DNA of 64,000 bases from Calamus simplicifolius (taxonomy: Eukaryota > Streptophyta > Magnoliopsida > Arecales > Arecaceae), in assembly GCA_900491605.1 (NCBI GenBank), contig UESW01001675.1:129484-193483 (forward strand), given 5' to 3'. The translations under genes were made by a program, and so were the position numbers. Shown one piece after another: positions 10,705 to 21,035 of the stretch; positions within the stretch are counted from its first letter, which is position 1, and the number at the start of each line of letters is the position of its first letter. A model generated the notes under the pieces. The model made no database searches. It had not been told where the DNA came from and saw only the letters and a list, made by a program, of their open reading frames with translations.

Positions 10705-13618
10705 ATGGTGAGTCCTAGCGACATGGCTTCAGAGATTGTTGCTGAGGATTTGGGGAGAATACGCCAGAAATATGGCATTCCCTCGGATATCCTCTTGCGG
10801 CTGCCGGAGCCTGAGCTTAAGGTCTCGCAAGAATTGGAGCGTGGGATCTTTCTTTATGAAGATAGCCTGAAGGCAGGCCTCCGGTTCCCCCTTCATCCCC
10901 TAGCGAAGGAGATCATGAGTTTTTACAACATCTGCCCGATAATGGTGGCTCATAATAGCTGGCGCAGCATCATCGGGTTTATCTTGATGTGCAGTCGGGT
11001 TTAGGTAACAACGACTCTTTCCCTGTTCCGTGCTTGCTATCATCTGATGTTCGGGAGGAATTCGGAGTGGTCTTATATCAGACCTCGGAAATCATTCAAG
11101 ATGATCATGGATAAGTCGTCGTCCATCAAGGAGTGGAAGGTTTAATTTTTTATCGCCGAGGGGAACATCGGCTCTGGCTTTCCGCGGGGATGGGGGAGCT
11201 TTGTCAGGGATGTGGAAACTCATCCAGCCCTATCCAAACAGGAGAAGGAGGTCCTAGAGGTCCTTTGTGACGGCCGAATGTTCTCGTCTAATGACTTACT
11301 ATCAGAGGAGGCTCTTTTCGCCATCGGGCTTAGCCCCGTTGACGTACATTGTAAGTCTTTTCTTTTTCTTTTTTCCTTCCATTGATTTTACTCGAGCGAG
11401 TATATCTTGGTCTGATTGTTCACCCACTGCGCTTACAGCCAAGAGATCTGCACTGATGGGCCGTATAAGGAAGGAGTTGGGCAAGTGCCCGAGAGGAACT
11501 AGTAGTGTGGAAAGGCGTAAGCCTGAGAAGAAGGTATGTCTTTCTGAAGAGCACTCGCCAGAGGCTGGTCGAGTCAAGGCTAGCCCGCACTCCTTATCAT
11601 CAAAGAAAGAGGATGTGGGAGAGCCGGCAGTGAGAGAGGGGTTCCCTCAATCGGGGGAAGAAGCGATAGTCATGTCGGAGGAGCAGAGAGCAGAGGAGGA
11701 CTCTGGGAAGGTTACTGAGATCCCTTGTCCTTTGGTGGTGGAGATAGTGGACAGCCCGGACGAGGCTTCGTGTGCTCATCCGGCAGTGCCCTCTCCTGGG
11801 GATGAGTTATTGCCAGGCTCGGCAGAGGTCGGTATTCTGGGGGTTCCTTTCCCAAGCGAGAAGATGTCTCTAGCCTCGGCGAGAGAACAGGAGGGAGCGA
11901 TTGTGATTGCCGAGGCGATCGAGGAGAAAACCTCGGACGAGGGGAGAGGACGAGATAAGAATCTTCCAGTTGAAGCTTCTCCCACCGAGGTTTTGGGAAA
12001 ATTGGCGCCTGGGCTGGCCGAGGTACCCGAGGAATCTCAGGCCAAAATTTTGCTGAAGGAGGCAAGAAGGTTGAAAGCTTCTTAGCCTGAGATCGCCCGG
12101 CCTGGTCCTTCGGACGGGCAGCTCGGTGGTTTGGACCCGGCCATCGAGGCGGCGTTCGCTGCCCTGATGAGGTCGGCATTGTATCCGGGCGTGGGTCCTT
12201 CGGCGAATGAATTTGCGGACCTAGACCTCATCGACGCCGTGTTTGGTCAGCAGAATGTGGCGAAGGATGTCCATCTTCTCCCTGAAATTGACAACTTCGC
12301 CCTTATGGGGCTCGTTAGGTCTTACGCTTCTCGGGTAAGTTGCAATTCCAGAGCAATGGGTGTCTTCTAGGTTGACTTGATTGCGCTTTCTTATCAGTGT
12401 TTCGTTTCACAGAGTGCTTTAATCACTAGGGCGCTATGCTGGCGCTTGAATCTGGCAGCAGGGGCCAGTGCCCAGGCTAAGAAAGTCAGCACTAAGCTCA
12501 GATTGCGAGTAGAGGCGTCTGACAAACTTGAGCGGGTTCTGGACGTCGCCAACGAGAACTTGGCAAGGGCGAGGGGACTACATCAGGCCACCCTTGATGA
12601 CGTGTCCAAGTTGAGGCTTGAAGTTGAGGAGCTGTGCGGGCTCCGAACGAAGTATGACGAAGCATGCTTGGAGCTATCGCATATTAAATCTAGGCATGCT
12701 GGAGAAATGGATACTGTTAAAAAAAGTTTGATGAGAGTCAAGACAGGCTGAAGAAAGAATCTATCAAGGAGAGAAATCGCTGGAATAGAATGCTCGACGA
12801 GACGGAGGAGAAGATCCGGCAGTTGCAACATTGTGTTATCGCCAGGGATGATAGGATCAAATGGCATCAAGAGAAAATAGCCAAGCTCGACGATAAGCTC
12901 TCCCAGTCCAGGGAAGAAGCTAACAGCAGGCAGCCAAGGATCAATGACCTCAAGGACAGGATCGAGCAGGTTAAGGCCGACAAGCTGAGGGCCTTCGGTG
13001 AGGTCGAGGAATTGACCAGGAGATTAGCTCGGCAGGAGGAAGAGGTACGATGTCATCTCTTTAACTTCCCCTATTATCTTATTACTGCACTAGCTAACTC
13101 TGTGCTGATAGATGGAGAAGACGAGACTCGAGGGCCAAGGTCAATTAGAAAGCCTGCAAGGAGAACTGGCGTCGAGTCATCGGAGGAGCTCGGAGCTCGA
13201 AGGGCGGGTCGCTGAGGTTGAAGAGTGAGTCGCCTTACTTTGAGGCCAGGTTGCTGAGGCTGAAGGGCAGCTTGCCCTACTTCGGGGCGAACAAGACGCG
13301 ACCTATGCCGAGGCTTTCTAGCTTGGCACAGAGGAGGCTTGAACTAAAATATCTCGGGAGCATCCGGAATGGAACCTCTCCTTTTTGGACGATGAACCCT
13401 TCGAGGCCTGTACCCCGGGGGCTGAAGAAGCCGAGTATGAGGATATTTCAGACGTCGATCTCGATGCTATTTTGGGTTTTAGTGAGGCCGCGGCTCCTGA
13501 AGGACACTCTCAGCTTGCTGCGAAGGGAACAATGACTTTTGAAGTGGGCGAAACAAGCCAAGCCCCCCCGAATGTTACCAAAGATGCTGCTGGGACTGAT
13601 CCGGCCCCTGATCCTTGA
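10705..13618 (+). pseudogene. Antisense accessory gene of the Tat element (Transposase_28-like plus coiled coil)
   Basis: Runs opposite to gag-pol. The N-terminal part (10705 to about 11350; KYGIPSDILLRLPEPE, FPLHPLAKEIMSFYNICP) resembles the plant putative gypsy-type transposon domain (PF04195). Extra antisense reading frames of this sort are known in Tat-lineage elements; their function is not established. Clear GT-AG introns are 11351-11438, 12336-12412 and 13045-13111. The middle is acidic and low-complexity. Exons from about 12413 to 13200 are heptad-rich and likely coiled coil (LDVANENLARARGLHQATLD, KLDDKLSQSREEANS). The end is acidic and stops at 13616-13618. Stops at 11002-11004, in the codon after EWKV near 11143, and at 12083-12085, plus a frameshift near the A-run at 12719, disable it. 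The start ATG at 10705 or 10723 is not certain. Confidence 0.75.
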
Positions 13619-14990
13619 GGGTATCTCATGTATTTTTTGCTTCTCGGATTTATAGTCTGGTTGAAATTTCCGATGAATGGGTCTTTCGCCTCCACTTGTT
13701 TGCCTTTTTGGCTGATCTTTTTATCTCAAGTTTTCTTCCGGCTGTGAACAGATTATAACTCATTCGCGCTCTTAGGTTGGTTAGGTTCGGACTTAAATAA
13801 ACGTCTCGGTCAAGGCCGAGGTATAGAATGGCCCGGCACTGCCGAGGAATATAGTTCTGGTCTCGCTCGGAGTGGGTAAGGGAGTTCATCCTGCCAAAGT
13901 ATTGGATAGTTCGACTTGAAATGGCCGAGAATCGCAGGGGTATCCTAGTTAGAGCCGAGGTTAGATAGTTCAGCTTACCCGAAGTGGAGAAATGGGCATG
14001 CTTTCAGCTGAGGTACACGAAGTGGCTTTGTTGAAGAGTATTTTGCCCTTGTCAGGGGCATTTACTTCGTTGGCCTTTTCCAATGCATGTCCTTTTAGCG
14101 TATGTGATAAGCAATCGATCGCCATTAGATGGCATCATTTTTGGAGGGGATTTCTCAGGCCTGCCCGTATCTTAACGACCTACAGCTGATCTCATGCATT
14201 TAAGGTTTTTGATTTGAGATCAGGGAGAGATCCCTTGCCTTTCGTCATGGCTTGGGAAATGCATTTGGCGCGCTCCGGGAAATAATTCTTTTCTTCTGCC
14301 CTTCCATGTAGCAATGGGGTATGTTGTTTCAAATTTCGGAGGCTTATTTGCCTATAAATTAGGGAGAACGGGCCATGTTAGGCTATCTCTCAAGACCCTG
14401 TGGAAGCTCTCATGATGTCTATGTATCTGAGGTTGAGAGTGGAGAGACTGAGTTCTCCTTTTGCAAGTCGACTTCTCCCGGATAGCTGGGGTGATGAAGA
14501 AACAAAAAAGGTTTTATTCTTTCTTGTTTTAGCACCTACTTCTTTTTCGATGTGATTGTGTTTGAGAGCTACTGCTCCCATATCATGCTTTTTGTGTCAT
14601 AGCATATTTTGGCTGCTACCTTGTTTTTGCTAAGACCAATGTTCGGTCCTCAGTGGAGGAAAACGTTTATCCCTGTTTGGGTCAGAGGTAGACCTGAGCG
14701 GTCCTGTGAACTCATGCGGTAAGCATGATCTTATTTGCAGAACAAAGCAGGCATGTCTTTACTGTTGAGTAGAAGGAGGTTGCTTACTTCTGTCGAAGTA
14801 TCATAGGGCGCCCGAGCGACGTCGAGGTATTTGGGAGATTGCCCAATCAGGCCGAAGTTTCAGGGTTGTGTTCCTTGGTTCAGCTGAGACTTCGAATAAT
14901 TTGTCATGATGCATCATGGAATATATTGCTCGGCATAGCCAAGGTATCCGATAATGTATTGCTCGATTTGGCCAAGGCTTCATAAGGAAC
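13619..14990. other. Tat spacer between accessory gene and repeat cluster
   Basis: No convincing reading frame on either strand. The sequence carries scattered GCCGAGG/CTCGG words like those in the LTR and in the neighbouring tandem arrays, so it probably derives from the same noncoding 3' region of the element. Confidence 0.5.
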
Positions 14991-14994
14991 ATAT

Positions 14995-15706
14995 TTTACT
15001 TGGCCTCGCCAAGGTGCGGAGATCGCTCGGCATTGCCGAGGGTTTTTAATACTTTACTTGGCCCTGCCAAGGTACGGAGATTGCTCGGCGTTACCGAGGG
15101 TTTTTGAGAGATGCACTTCGCCTTTGGTCGAGGCTTTTAATAAGCAACGCACTTCGGCTTTGGCCGAGGCTTTTAATAAGCAACGCACTTCGGCTTTGGC
15201 CGAGGCTTTTACACTTCGGTGCCAACTGGGGCTTGTAAGCTGCCCGAATTCGGTCGAAGTTTTCTTCACCCTTCGGTCCGGCCGAGGCTTGTAAGCTGCC
15301 TGAATCTGGCCGAAGTTTTCTTCACCATTTGGTCCGACCGGGGCTTGTAAGCTGCCCGAATCGATCAAAATTTCTTCACCATTTGGTCCGGCCGAGGCTT
15401 GTAAGCTGCTCAAATTCGGCCGAAGTTTCTTCACCCTTTGGTTCAGTCGGGGCTTGTAAGCTGCCCAAATCCGGCCAAAGTTTCTTCACTTCACCCTTTG
15501 GTCCAGCCGGGGCTTGTAAGCTGCCCGAATCCGGCCGAAGTTTCTTCACCCTTTGGTCTGCTCGGGGCTTGTAATCTGCCCGAATCCGGCTGAAGTTTCT
15601 TCACCCTTTGGTCCGGCCATGGCTTGTAAGTTGCCCGAATCCGGCCGAAGTTTCTTCACCCTTTGGTCCGGCCGGGGCTTGTAAGCTGCCCAAATCCGGC
15701 CGAAGT
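14995..15706. repeat. Three adjacent tandem arrays in the Tat 3' noncoding region
   Basis: First, two copies of a unit of about 56 bp at 14995-15105 (TTACTTGGCC...GCCAAGGT). Second, a 36-bp unit (starts GCACTTCGGCTTTGGCCGAG) repeated 2.7 times at 15113-15211, with starts at 15113, 15149 and 15185. Third, a 55-bp unit (starts GCTTGTAAGCTGCCCGAATC) repeated about 8.6 times at 15231-15706. All share GCCGAGG/GGCCGAAG words. Hypervariable tandem repeats in 3' untranslated regions are known from Ogre/Tat elements and can seed satellites. Confidence 0.9.
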
Positions 15707-15958
15707 ATTGGGGATCACTTGGCCCCCAGCTGTACTGGGGGTGCTCGACCATACCGAGTCTTGGTTGAATAGGACTCAGCCCAGCCGAGATGCGGAGATA
15801 TCACTACTCAAGGAGATAGCTCGGTCGTGCCGAGAATGGGTAAGTAACATCCATTTTTCATTATGACTTTTCAGAAAAATGATTGTAGCGATCATGTCAT
15901 GGATAATAGGAACTGTTGCTAAAGCTAAATGGGGCAAATCTATAGAAAGCGTACTCTA

Positions 15959-17112
15959 CTAATGATATATGCGGAGGTTGTCTAAATTCCACGTCCGGGG
16001 AATGGATTTTCCGTTCAGATCCTGGAGCTTATAGGTATCGGGTCCGATGACTTTCACCACTTGATAGGGGCCTTCCCAATTCGAGGACAACTTTCCTTGT
16101 TCCAGCGGCTTAGAGACGGATGCTTTCCAGAGGACAAGGTCGTCGGGCGAGAAAGATTTTCCTTTGACTCTGGAGGCATGATAGCGGGCCACTCTTTGCT
16201 GATATGCAGCTACCCTGATTTGAGCTTTCTCTCTGATTTCTTCCACCATATCGAGATTGGTGCGGAGCTGCTCGTCGTTAGCCTCCTCCGAGTAGCTCTC
16301 CACCCATGGAGAAGGAAGTCCTATCTCCACGGGGATGATGGCTTCCGTGCCGAAGGCCATCCGGAATGGGGTCTCGCCAGTGGAGATTCTCTGGGTGGTG
16401 CGGTAGGCCCATAGGACGTGGTGAAGTTCGTTCGCCCATCTGCCTCGGGCTCTGGCAAGCCGAGCCTTGATCCCTTGAAGTAGGGTCCGGTTAGTTACTT
16501 CGGCTTCTCCGTTGGCTTGCGGATGCCCTACGATGTAAGGCGGTGATAGATCCCATGCTCCTCGTAGAAATCTCAGAACTTTGGGTTATCAAATTGCTTG
16601 CCATTGTCGGTGATGATGGTATGCGGGAGGCCAAAGCGACAAATAATGGATCTTCATACGAAGTCCCTGGCCCGAGCTTCGGTTATCTAGGCAATTGCCT
16701 CAGCCTCCACCCACTTGGTGAAGTAGTCGATGGCGACAAACAAGAACTTTCTTTGTCCAGTGGCGAGGGGAAAAGGGCCAAGAATATTTATGCCCCACTT
16801 AGCAAATGGTCAAGCAGAGGAAATAGGGACCAAACTAGCGGAGGGGAGCCTCTGGATGTTGGAATGTCTCTGACAGGAGTCGCAAGCTCGGACGAGATTG
16901 TCAACATCCTTTTGCATGGTGGGCCAATAATACCCCTGGCGCAGCACCTTGTGGCATAAGGATCGGCTCCCCAGATGGTTGCCGCAGATTCCCTTATGTA
17001 CCTCCCGAAGAGCATAATCAGCTTCAGATACGCGAAGGCACTTGAGTAGCGGTATGGAAAAGGATCGCTTATACAGCTGGTTGTCGATCAACACATAGTG
17101 GGTGGCTTGCAA
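15959..17112 (-). pseudogene. Ty3/gypsy integrase remnant
   Basis: Integrase would insert element cDNA into chromosomes. Read on the minus strand from 17112, a zinc-binding HHCC module comes first (VHKGICGNHLG ... CDSCQRH, about 17010-16850). The catalytic core follows with its acidic residues visible: AIDYFTKWVEAEA (about 16731-16693), ITDNGKQF (about 16610-16587) and the NGEAEVTNR block near 16520-16490. The last 134 codons (15959-16360, starting MAFGTEAIIP) are open and end with the usual C-terminal SNWEGPY...DLNGKSIPRTWN segment. At least three in-frame stops and a frameshift near 16535 separate the open parts. It lies downstream of the RNase H remnant, the normal Ty3/gypsy order. Confidence 0.88.
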
Positions 17113-17358
17113 TTTCAGCTTCCTTGCTTCCTTTCAGTCGGCTGGGAGTGACCCTTCTTTAAGATACTTTAATATGGGGTTGAACCAGGATTACTCGGCC
17201 TCGACCTGCATTACTCGGTCAACCTCCGCGATGCTAGGCTTTTCCAGAATCTCCATGGGAAACTTTCACTCGAAATTCATCGATTCCGTAGTCGCTAGCC
17301 GAGACAATAGATCGGTGCGTGCATTCTCGGATCTTGGGATTTGAATGACTTCAAATTC

Positions 17359-18236
17359 AGAGAAGTGGGAAAGTAAGTCCTGCACTTGTTGGAGATACTG
17401 AATCATGTTCGGTTCCCGGGCTCGAACTTGCCCCGCACTTGACCGGCTACCAATTGAGAGTCGGTAAAGGCATTCAGCTTCTTCACTTTAAGGTCACAGG
17501 CGATTCGGAGTCCAGCGAGCAAAGCTTCATATTCGGCTTCATTATTGGAGGCTGGGAAGGAGAAGCGAACACCGTATTCGAAGGTCGCCCCCTCTGGGGT
17601 AATAACATCGCCGGTGAACCCCATTAGGGTGGAGTCCACGGCTCGGAGATTCTCCATGAGCAATTTCATCTTCACAAACACATCAAGATACAAAACATTG
17701 ACAGAGCTCCCACTATCAATAAGGATTCGGTCTACATCATAATTGTTCAGATTGAGATATAACCAACGCATCATCATGTGGGAACTGTATCTTCTGGAGG
17801 TCGTTGTCGGAGAAGGAGAGCTCATTAGTCCGTGCTCTCTTTGGCGCTAAACCTTCTTCATCGTCCCACCAACTCGACGGACTACCGATCGCCTCAATCA
17901 CATTGATGTGGCCAGCGATCAGAGGATTCGGAGGAGGAGGCTACTGGGGCTCGGGCTGGCGGTCACCCCCATTTCTTGGCTCGAGCACTCTCCTGAATTG
18001 GTCCAGCCTACCCCGCTGGATGAGCCTCTCGATTTCGTTCTTTAGCTGCCAGCACTCCTCGGTGTCGTGGCCATGGTCCCGGTGGTAGCGGAATATTTGG
18101 TGGGGTCTCTCCGGGCCGCATTCCCTCGAAGAGGAGGCAGTCGAGGGAGTTGGTGCTCTATCTCCATGAGAATCTTTGCCCTCGGGGCAGTGAGCGGGGT
18201 GAACCGGTTGAACCTCCTAGGCGGGCTCCGGGTGCG
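17359..18236 (-). pseudogene. Tat gag end, protease and RNase H with reverse transcriptase deleted (inverted-repeat arm 1)
   Basis: On the minus strand this holds the gag C-terminus (HRDHGHDTEECWQLKNEIER, about 18090-18030), then an aspartic protease motif ILIDSGSSVNVLY (about 17730-17690). The frame then passes directly into RNase H-like sequence (SNNEAEYEALLAGL, about 17552-17510; FTDSQLVAGQ). The reverse transcriptase that should lie between them is gone, and the joint after ITPEG (near 17602) is in frame. The open part is 17403-17825. The whole segment is one arm of an inverted repeat with 18742-19615. Only short 3' RNase H sequence separates it from integrase. Confidence 0.85.
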
Positions 18237-18741
18237 GTTCCTTGGCGGCGGCGGAGGAACCCTTTGGCAGCGAGGTGGGCTCGGCTGGCAGGCAGATCGG
18301 TGTTTGTCTGAGCCCTTGGACTCCTTCTTTCTTGTTAGCTCGGCGTGGGCAGCCCTCCGCGATTCCTCGACTTGGCGTACTTGTTCGCCAGGGCCATCAT
18401 ATCGGAGAGGTTCGGAGGGTAGCTGACCTCCAACGCTAGGTAAAAGTCACTCTCCTTTAATACTCCGTCCGCTAGAGCAGACATGGCCACCTCATGGTTA
18501 AGGTGGTCCACTTCCAGCATGGCCGTATTGAAACGGCCGAGATATTTCTTCAAGGACTCCCCTCTCTCTGCTTAACCTCAGAGAGGGAGTCAGACCTCCA
18601 CCGGTGACGACGACTGCTGACAAACTGGCTGATGAAGAGGTGGCTCAGCTCGTCAAATGAACCAACGGAACCTGATTTTAGGGTATTAAACTAGGTTCGA
18701 GCGGACCCTCTGAGGGTGGAAGGGAAGGCGCAGCAGAGGAT
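18237..18741 (-). pseudogene. Tat gag fragment between inverted-repeat arms
   Basis: Minus-strand gag core: AILCCAFPSTLRGSA (about 18745-18700), SFDELSHLFISQFVSSRRHR (about 18660-18600) and the open stretch 18335-18553 with KKYLGRFNTAMLEV and YPPNLSDMMALANKYAKS. A one-base deletion near 18565 separates the last two. Gag forms the virus-like particle of the retroelement. The gag N-terminus is missing because the inverted copy 18742-19615 is joined here. Confidence 0.8.
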
Positions 18742-19615
18742 CGCATCCGGAGCCCGCCTAGGAGGTTTAACCGGTTCACCCCGCTCATTGCCCCAAGGGC
18801 GGAGATCCTCATGGAGATAGAGCGCCAACTCCCTCGACCACCTCCTCTCTGAGAGAATGCGGCCCGGAGAGACCATGCCAAAATTGTCACTACCACTGGG
18901 ACCATGGCCATGACACCGAGGAGTGCTGGCAGCTGAAGAATGAAATCGAGAGGCTCATCCAGTGGGGTAGGTTGAACCAATTCAGGAGAGCGCCCAAGCC
19001 AAGAAATGGGGGTGACCGCCAGCCCGAGCTCCAGCAGCCTCCTCCTCCGAATCCTCCAGTCTCCGGCTACATCAATGTGGCGGTCGGTAGTTCGTCGAGC
19101 TGGCGGGACGATGAAGAAGGTTCAGCGCCAAAGAGAGCGCGGACTAATGAGCTCTCCTTCTCCGACAACGACCTCCAGAAGATACAGTTCCCGCATGACG
19201 ATACGTTGGTTGTACTCTCAATCTGAATAATTATGATGTAGACCAAATCCTTATTGATAGTGGGAGCTCTGTCAATGTTTTAAATCTCGATGTGTTTGTG
19301 AAGATGAAATTGCTCATGGAGAATCTCTGAGCCGTGGACTCCACCCTAATGGGGTTCACCAGCGATGTTATTACCCCAGAGGGGGCGACCTTAAAATACG
19401 GCGTTCGCTTCTCCTTCTCAGCCTCCAATAATGAAATCGAATATGAAGCTCTGCTCGCTGGACTCTGAATCGCCCGTGACCTTAAAGTGAAGAAGCTGAA
19501 TGCCTTTACCGACTCTCAATTGGTAGCCGGTCACATACGGGGTGAGTTCGAGGCCAAGGACCCGAACATGATTCGGTATCTCCAATAGGTGCGGGACTTA
19601 CTTTCTCACTTCTCT
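18742..19615 (+). pseudogene. Inverted duplicate of Tat gag-protease-RNase H (arm 2)
   Basis: Plus-strand copy of arm 1 (17359-18236 in reverse). It shows YHWDHGHDTEECWQLKNEIE at about 18886-18945, the protease region at about 19250-19330 and RNase H to 19615. It carries the same protease-to-RNase H joint that lacks reverse transcriptase (near 19385), so that deletion predates or was copied with the duplication. It has its own stops (for example TGA at 19328-19330). It ends within a base or two of the truncated LTR at 19618. The arms are about 875 bp with a 505-bp spacer. Confidence 0.85.
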
Positions 19616-20594
19616 AAAATCTGTCCTCCAACTTGGGCGCGATCAAGCTTCAGCGTGGGCTCCCTCCTGGGTGGACCTGCAAAATAGTCCTTATGCGAGA
19701 GGTGTTGGGGTGGCCCTCTGCGGAAGACTCTCCGACGCTCAAGTCAGCGGGGATCAGCAATCAACAAATATGAGGAGAAGGCTCTCGCTGAAGAGTCTCT
19801 CCAAGGTAGCCTTTCGAGAGCTCTGAGCAGAGCATTAATGGTGAGAAGGGGTGAGCAAGCATGTGCGTGCCTTGAGTGTGCAGAATGGCCTACCTAAGGA
19901 GATTTGGGGTTGTGATATTTATAGGCGATCACCTGATTCCTTGGACACGTCACAGAGGGTTTGAAAGTTGTTGGGATTTGAAGTTGATTCGAATCAGGTC
20001 GTTATAGGGCCGGTAGGATCCGTATTCGGTCAGTTAGAGCATCAACGGCCAGGAAGAGCAGACGATGCTTCAAGATTCAGGGACTACATAGGCTCTAGGC
20101 CATTTTTGGTAGCGTAGGCATGATTTCCTATTTGAAATCTTGTTAGTCTAGGTGTGTTTCTGCAGAGGTGCTTGAATACCTTGGTTGGGCCGAAGTATAG
20201 AAGATGGCTGAATCTGCCGAAGTATGGTGAGACTCAATTTACCGAGGTATGGGATAGCTCGGCTGTTGGGGAGATTGTTGAGAAATTGTTGCCCCAATTT
20301 TATTGATTTTGATGATTACCAATAAATTTATCTACATGAGCAATGAATTTATTTATTATAATCAATGAGTATGTTAAGTATGACTATAATCAATTGGAAA
20401 GTAGCTTCAAGCTCCATGTTTAAGCTTTCAAAAAGAAATTTTTATACTTATATTTCAATCAATGAGTTTTTGGAACATATCTTGAATTGATTCTTAATGT
20501 CAAATTTATTATATTCAAGTCAAAAATTAATTTAAAATTAATCTGGAATGAATTTCAAAGTCAATCAGAAAATTCTCTGATTTTTGATACGTTC

Positions 20595-20925
20595 CGGAGC
20601 CGACTCTAGAGTTTCAAAGTCGACTCCACTCAGTATACAGAGATTTCTGATTTTCTCGAGTCAACCCCTGTGATTTCAAGAGTCGACCCCCGATATTGTC
20701 GAGCCAACTCTATGACTGTGAGAGTCGACTTCGCTCAGACTCCAGAGAGTTATTTTTCTGAGCACTTCTCGAGTCGACCCCTTGCTTTTCATGAGTCGAC
20801 CCCCGACTGTCAGGAGCTGACACCTTATTTTTGTTGAGTCAACCCCTTAACTATCTAAATGTTTCTATTTTTGGCATCACGTCTTCGAGCCGACTCGCCT
20901 AAAGTTGGAGCCGACTCCAACAAAT
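20595..20925 (+). repeat. Cluster of GAGTCGACyCC-like motifs upstream of the LTR TATA box
   Basis: About twelve degenerate copies of GAGTCGACCCC or GAGCCGACTC occur within about 330 bp (for example near 20597, 20681, 20769, 20790, 20888, 20911), at irregular spacing of 20-50 bp. They lie 100-430 bp upstream of the TATA box, where an LTR enhancer would be. Function is inferred from position only. Confidence 0.7.
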
Positions 20926-21027
20926 CTGGGCGTGATTTTTTTTTGAATACCAACTCAGCGCCAACGGTAATATTTTTCAATAACGGCTATATTTCTTTAT
21001 TTCTAACGGCTATATTTTTGCAGAGTC

Positions 21028-21035
21028 TATAAATA
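21028..21035 (+). promoter_or_regulatory. TATA box of the solo LTR
   Basis: TATAAATA within GAGTCTATAAATAGAGAGG, in a GC-balanced context followed by an A/G-rich leader. It is the expected U3/R promoter of the LTR and shows that the LTR points to the plus strand. Confidence 0.7.

Noticed and set aside
15054..15866. Open frames over the Tat spacer on both strands
   Set aside because: They fall on the 36- and 55-bp tandem repeats (55 bp shifts frame each copy) and have no known domain.
18067..18439. Plus-strand open frames over the gag region
   Set aside because: They are antisense shadows of minus-strand gag sequence, which shows recognised motifs.
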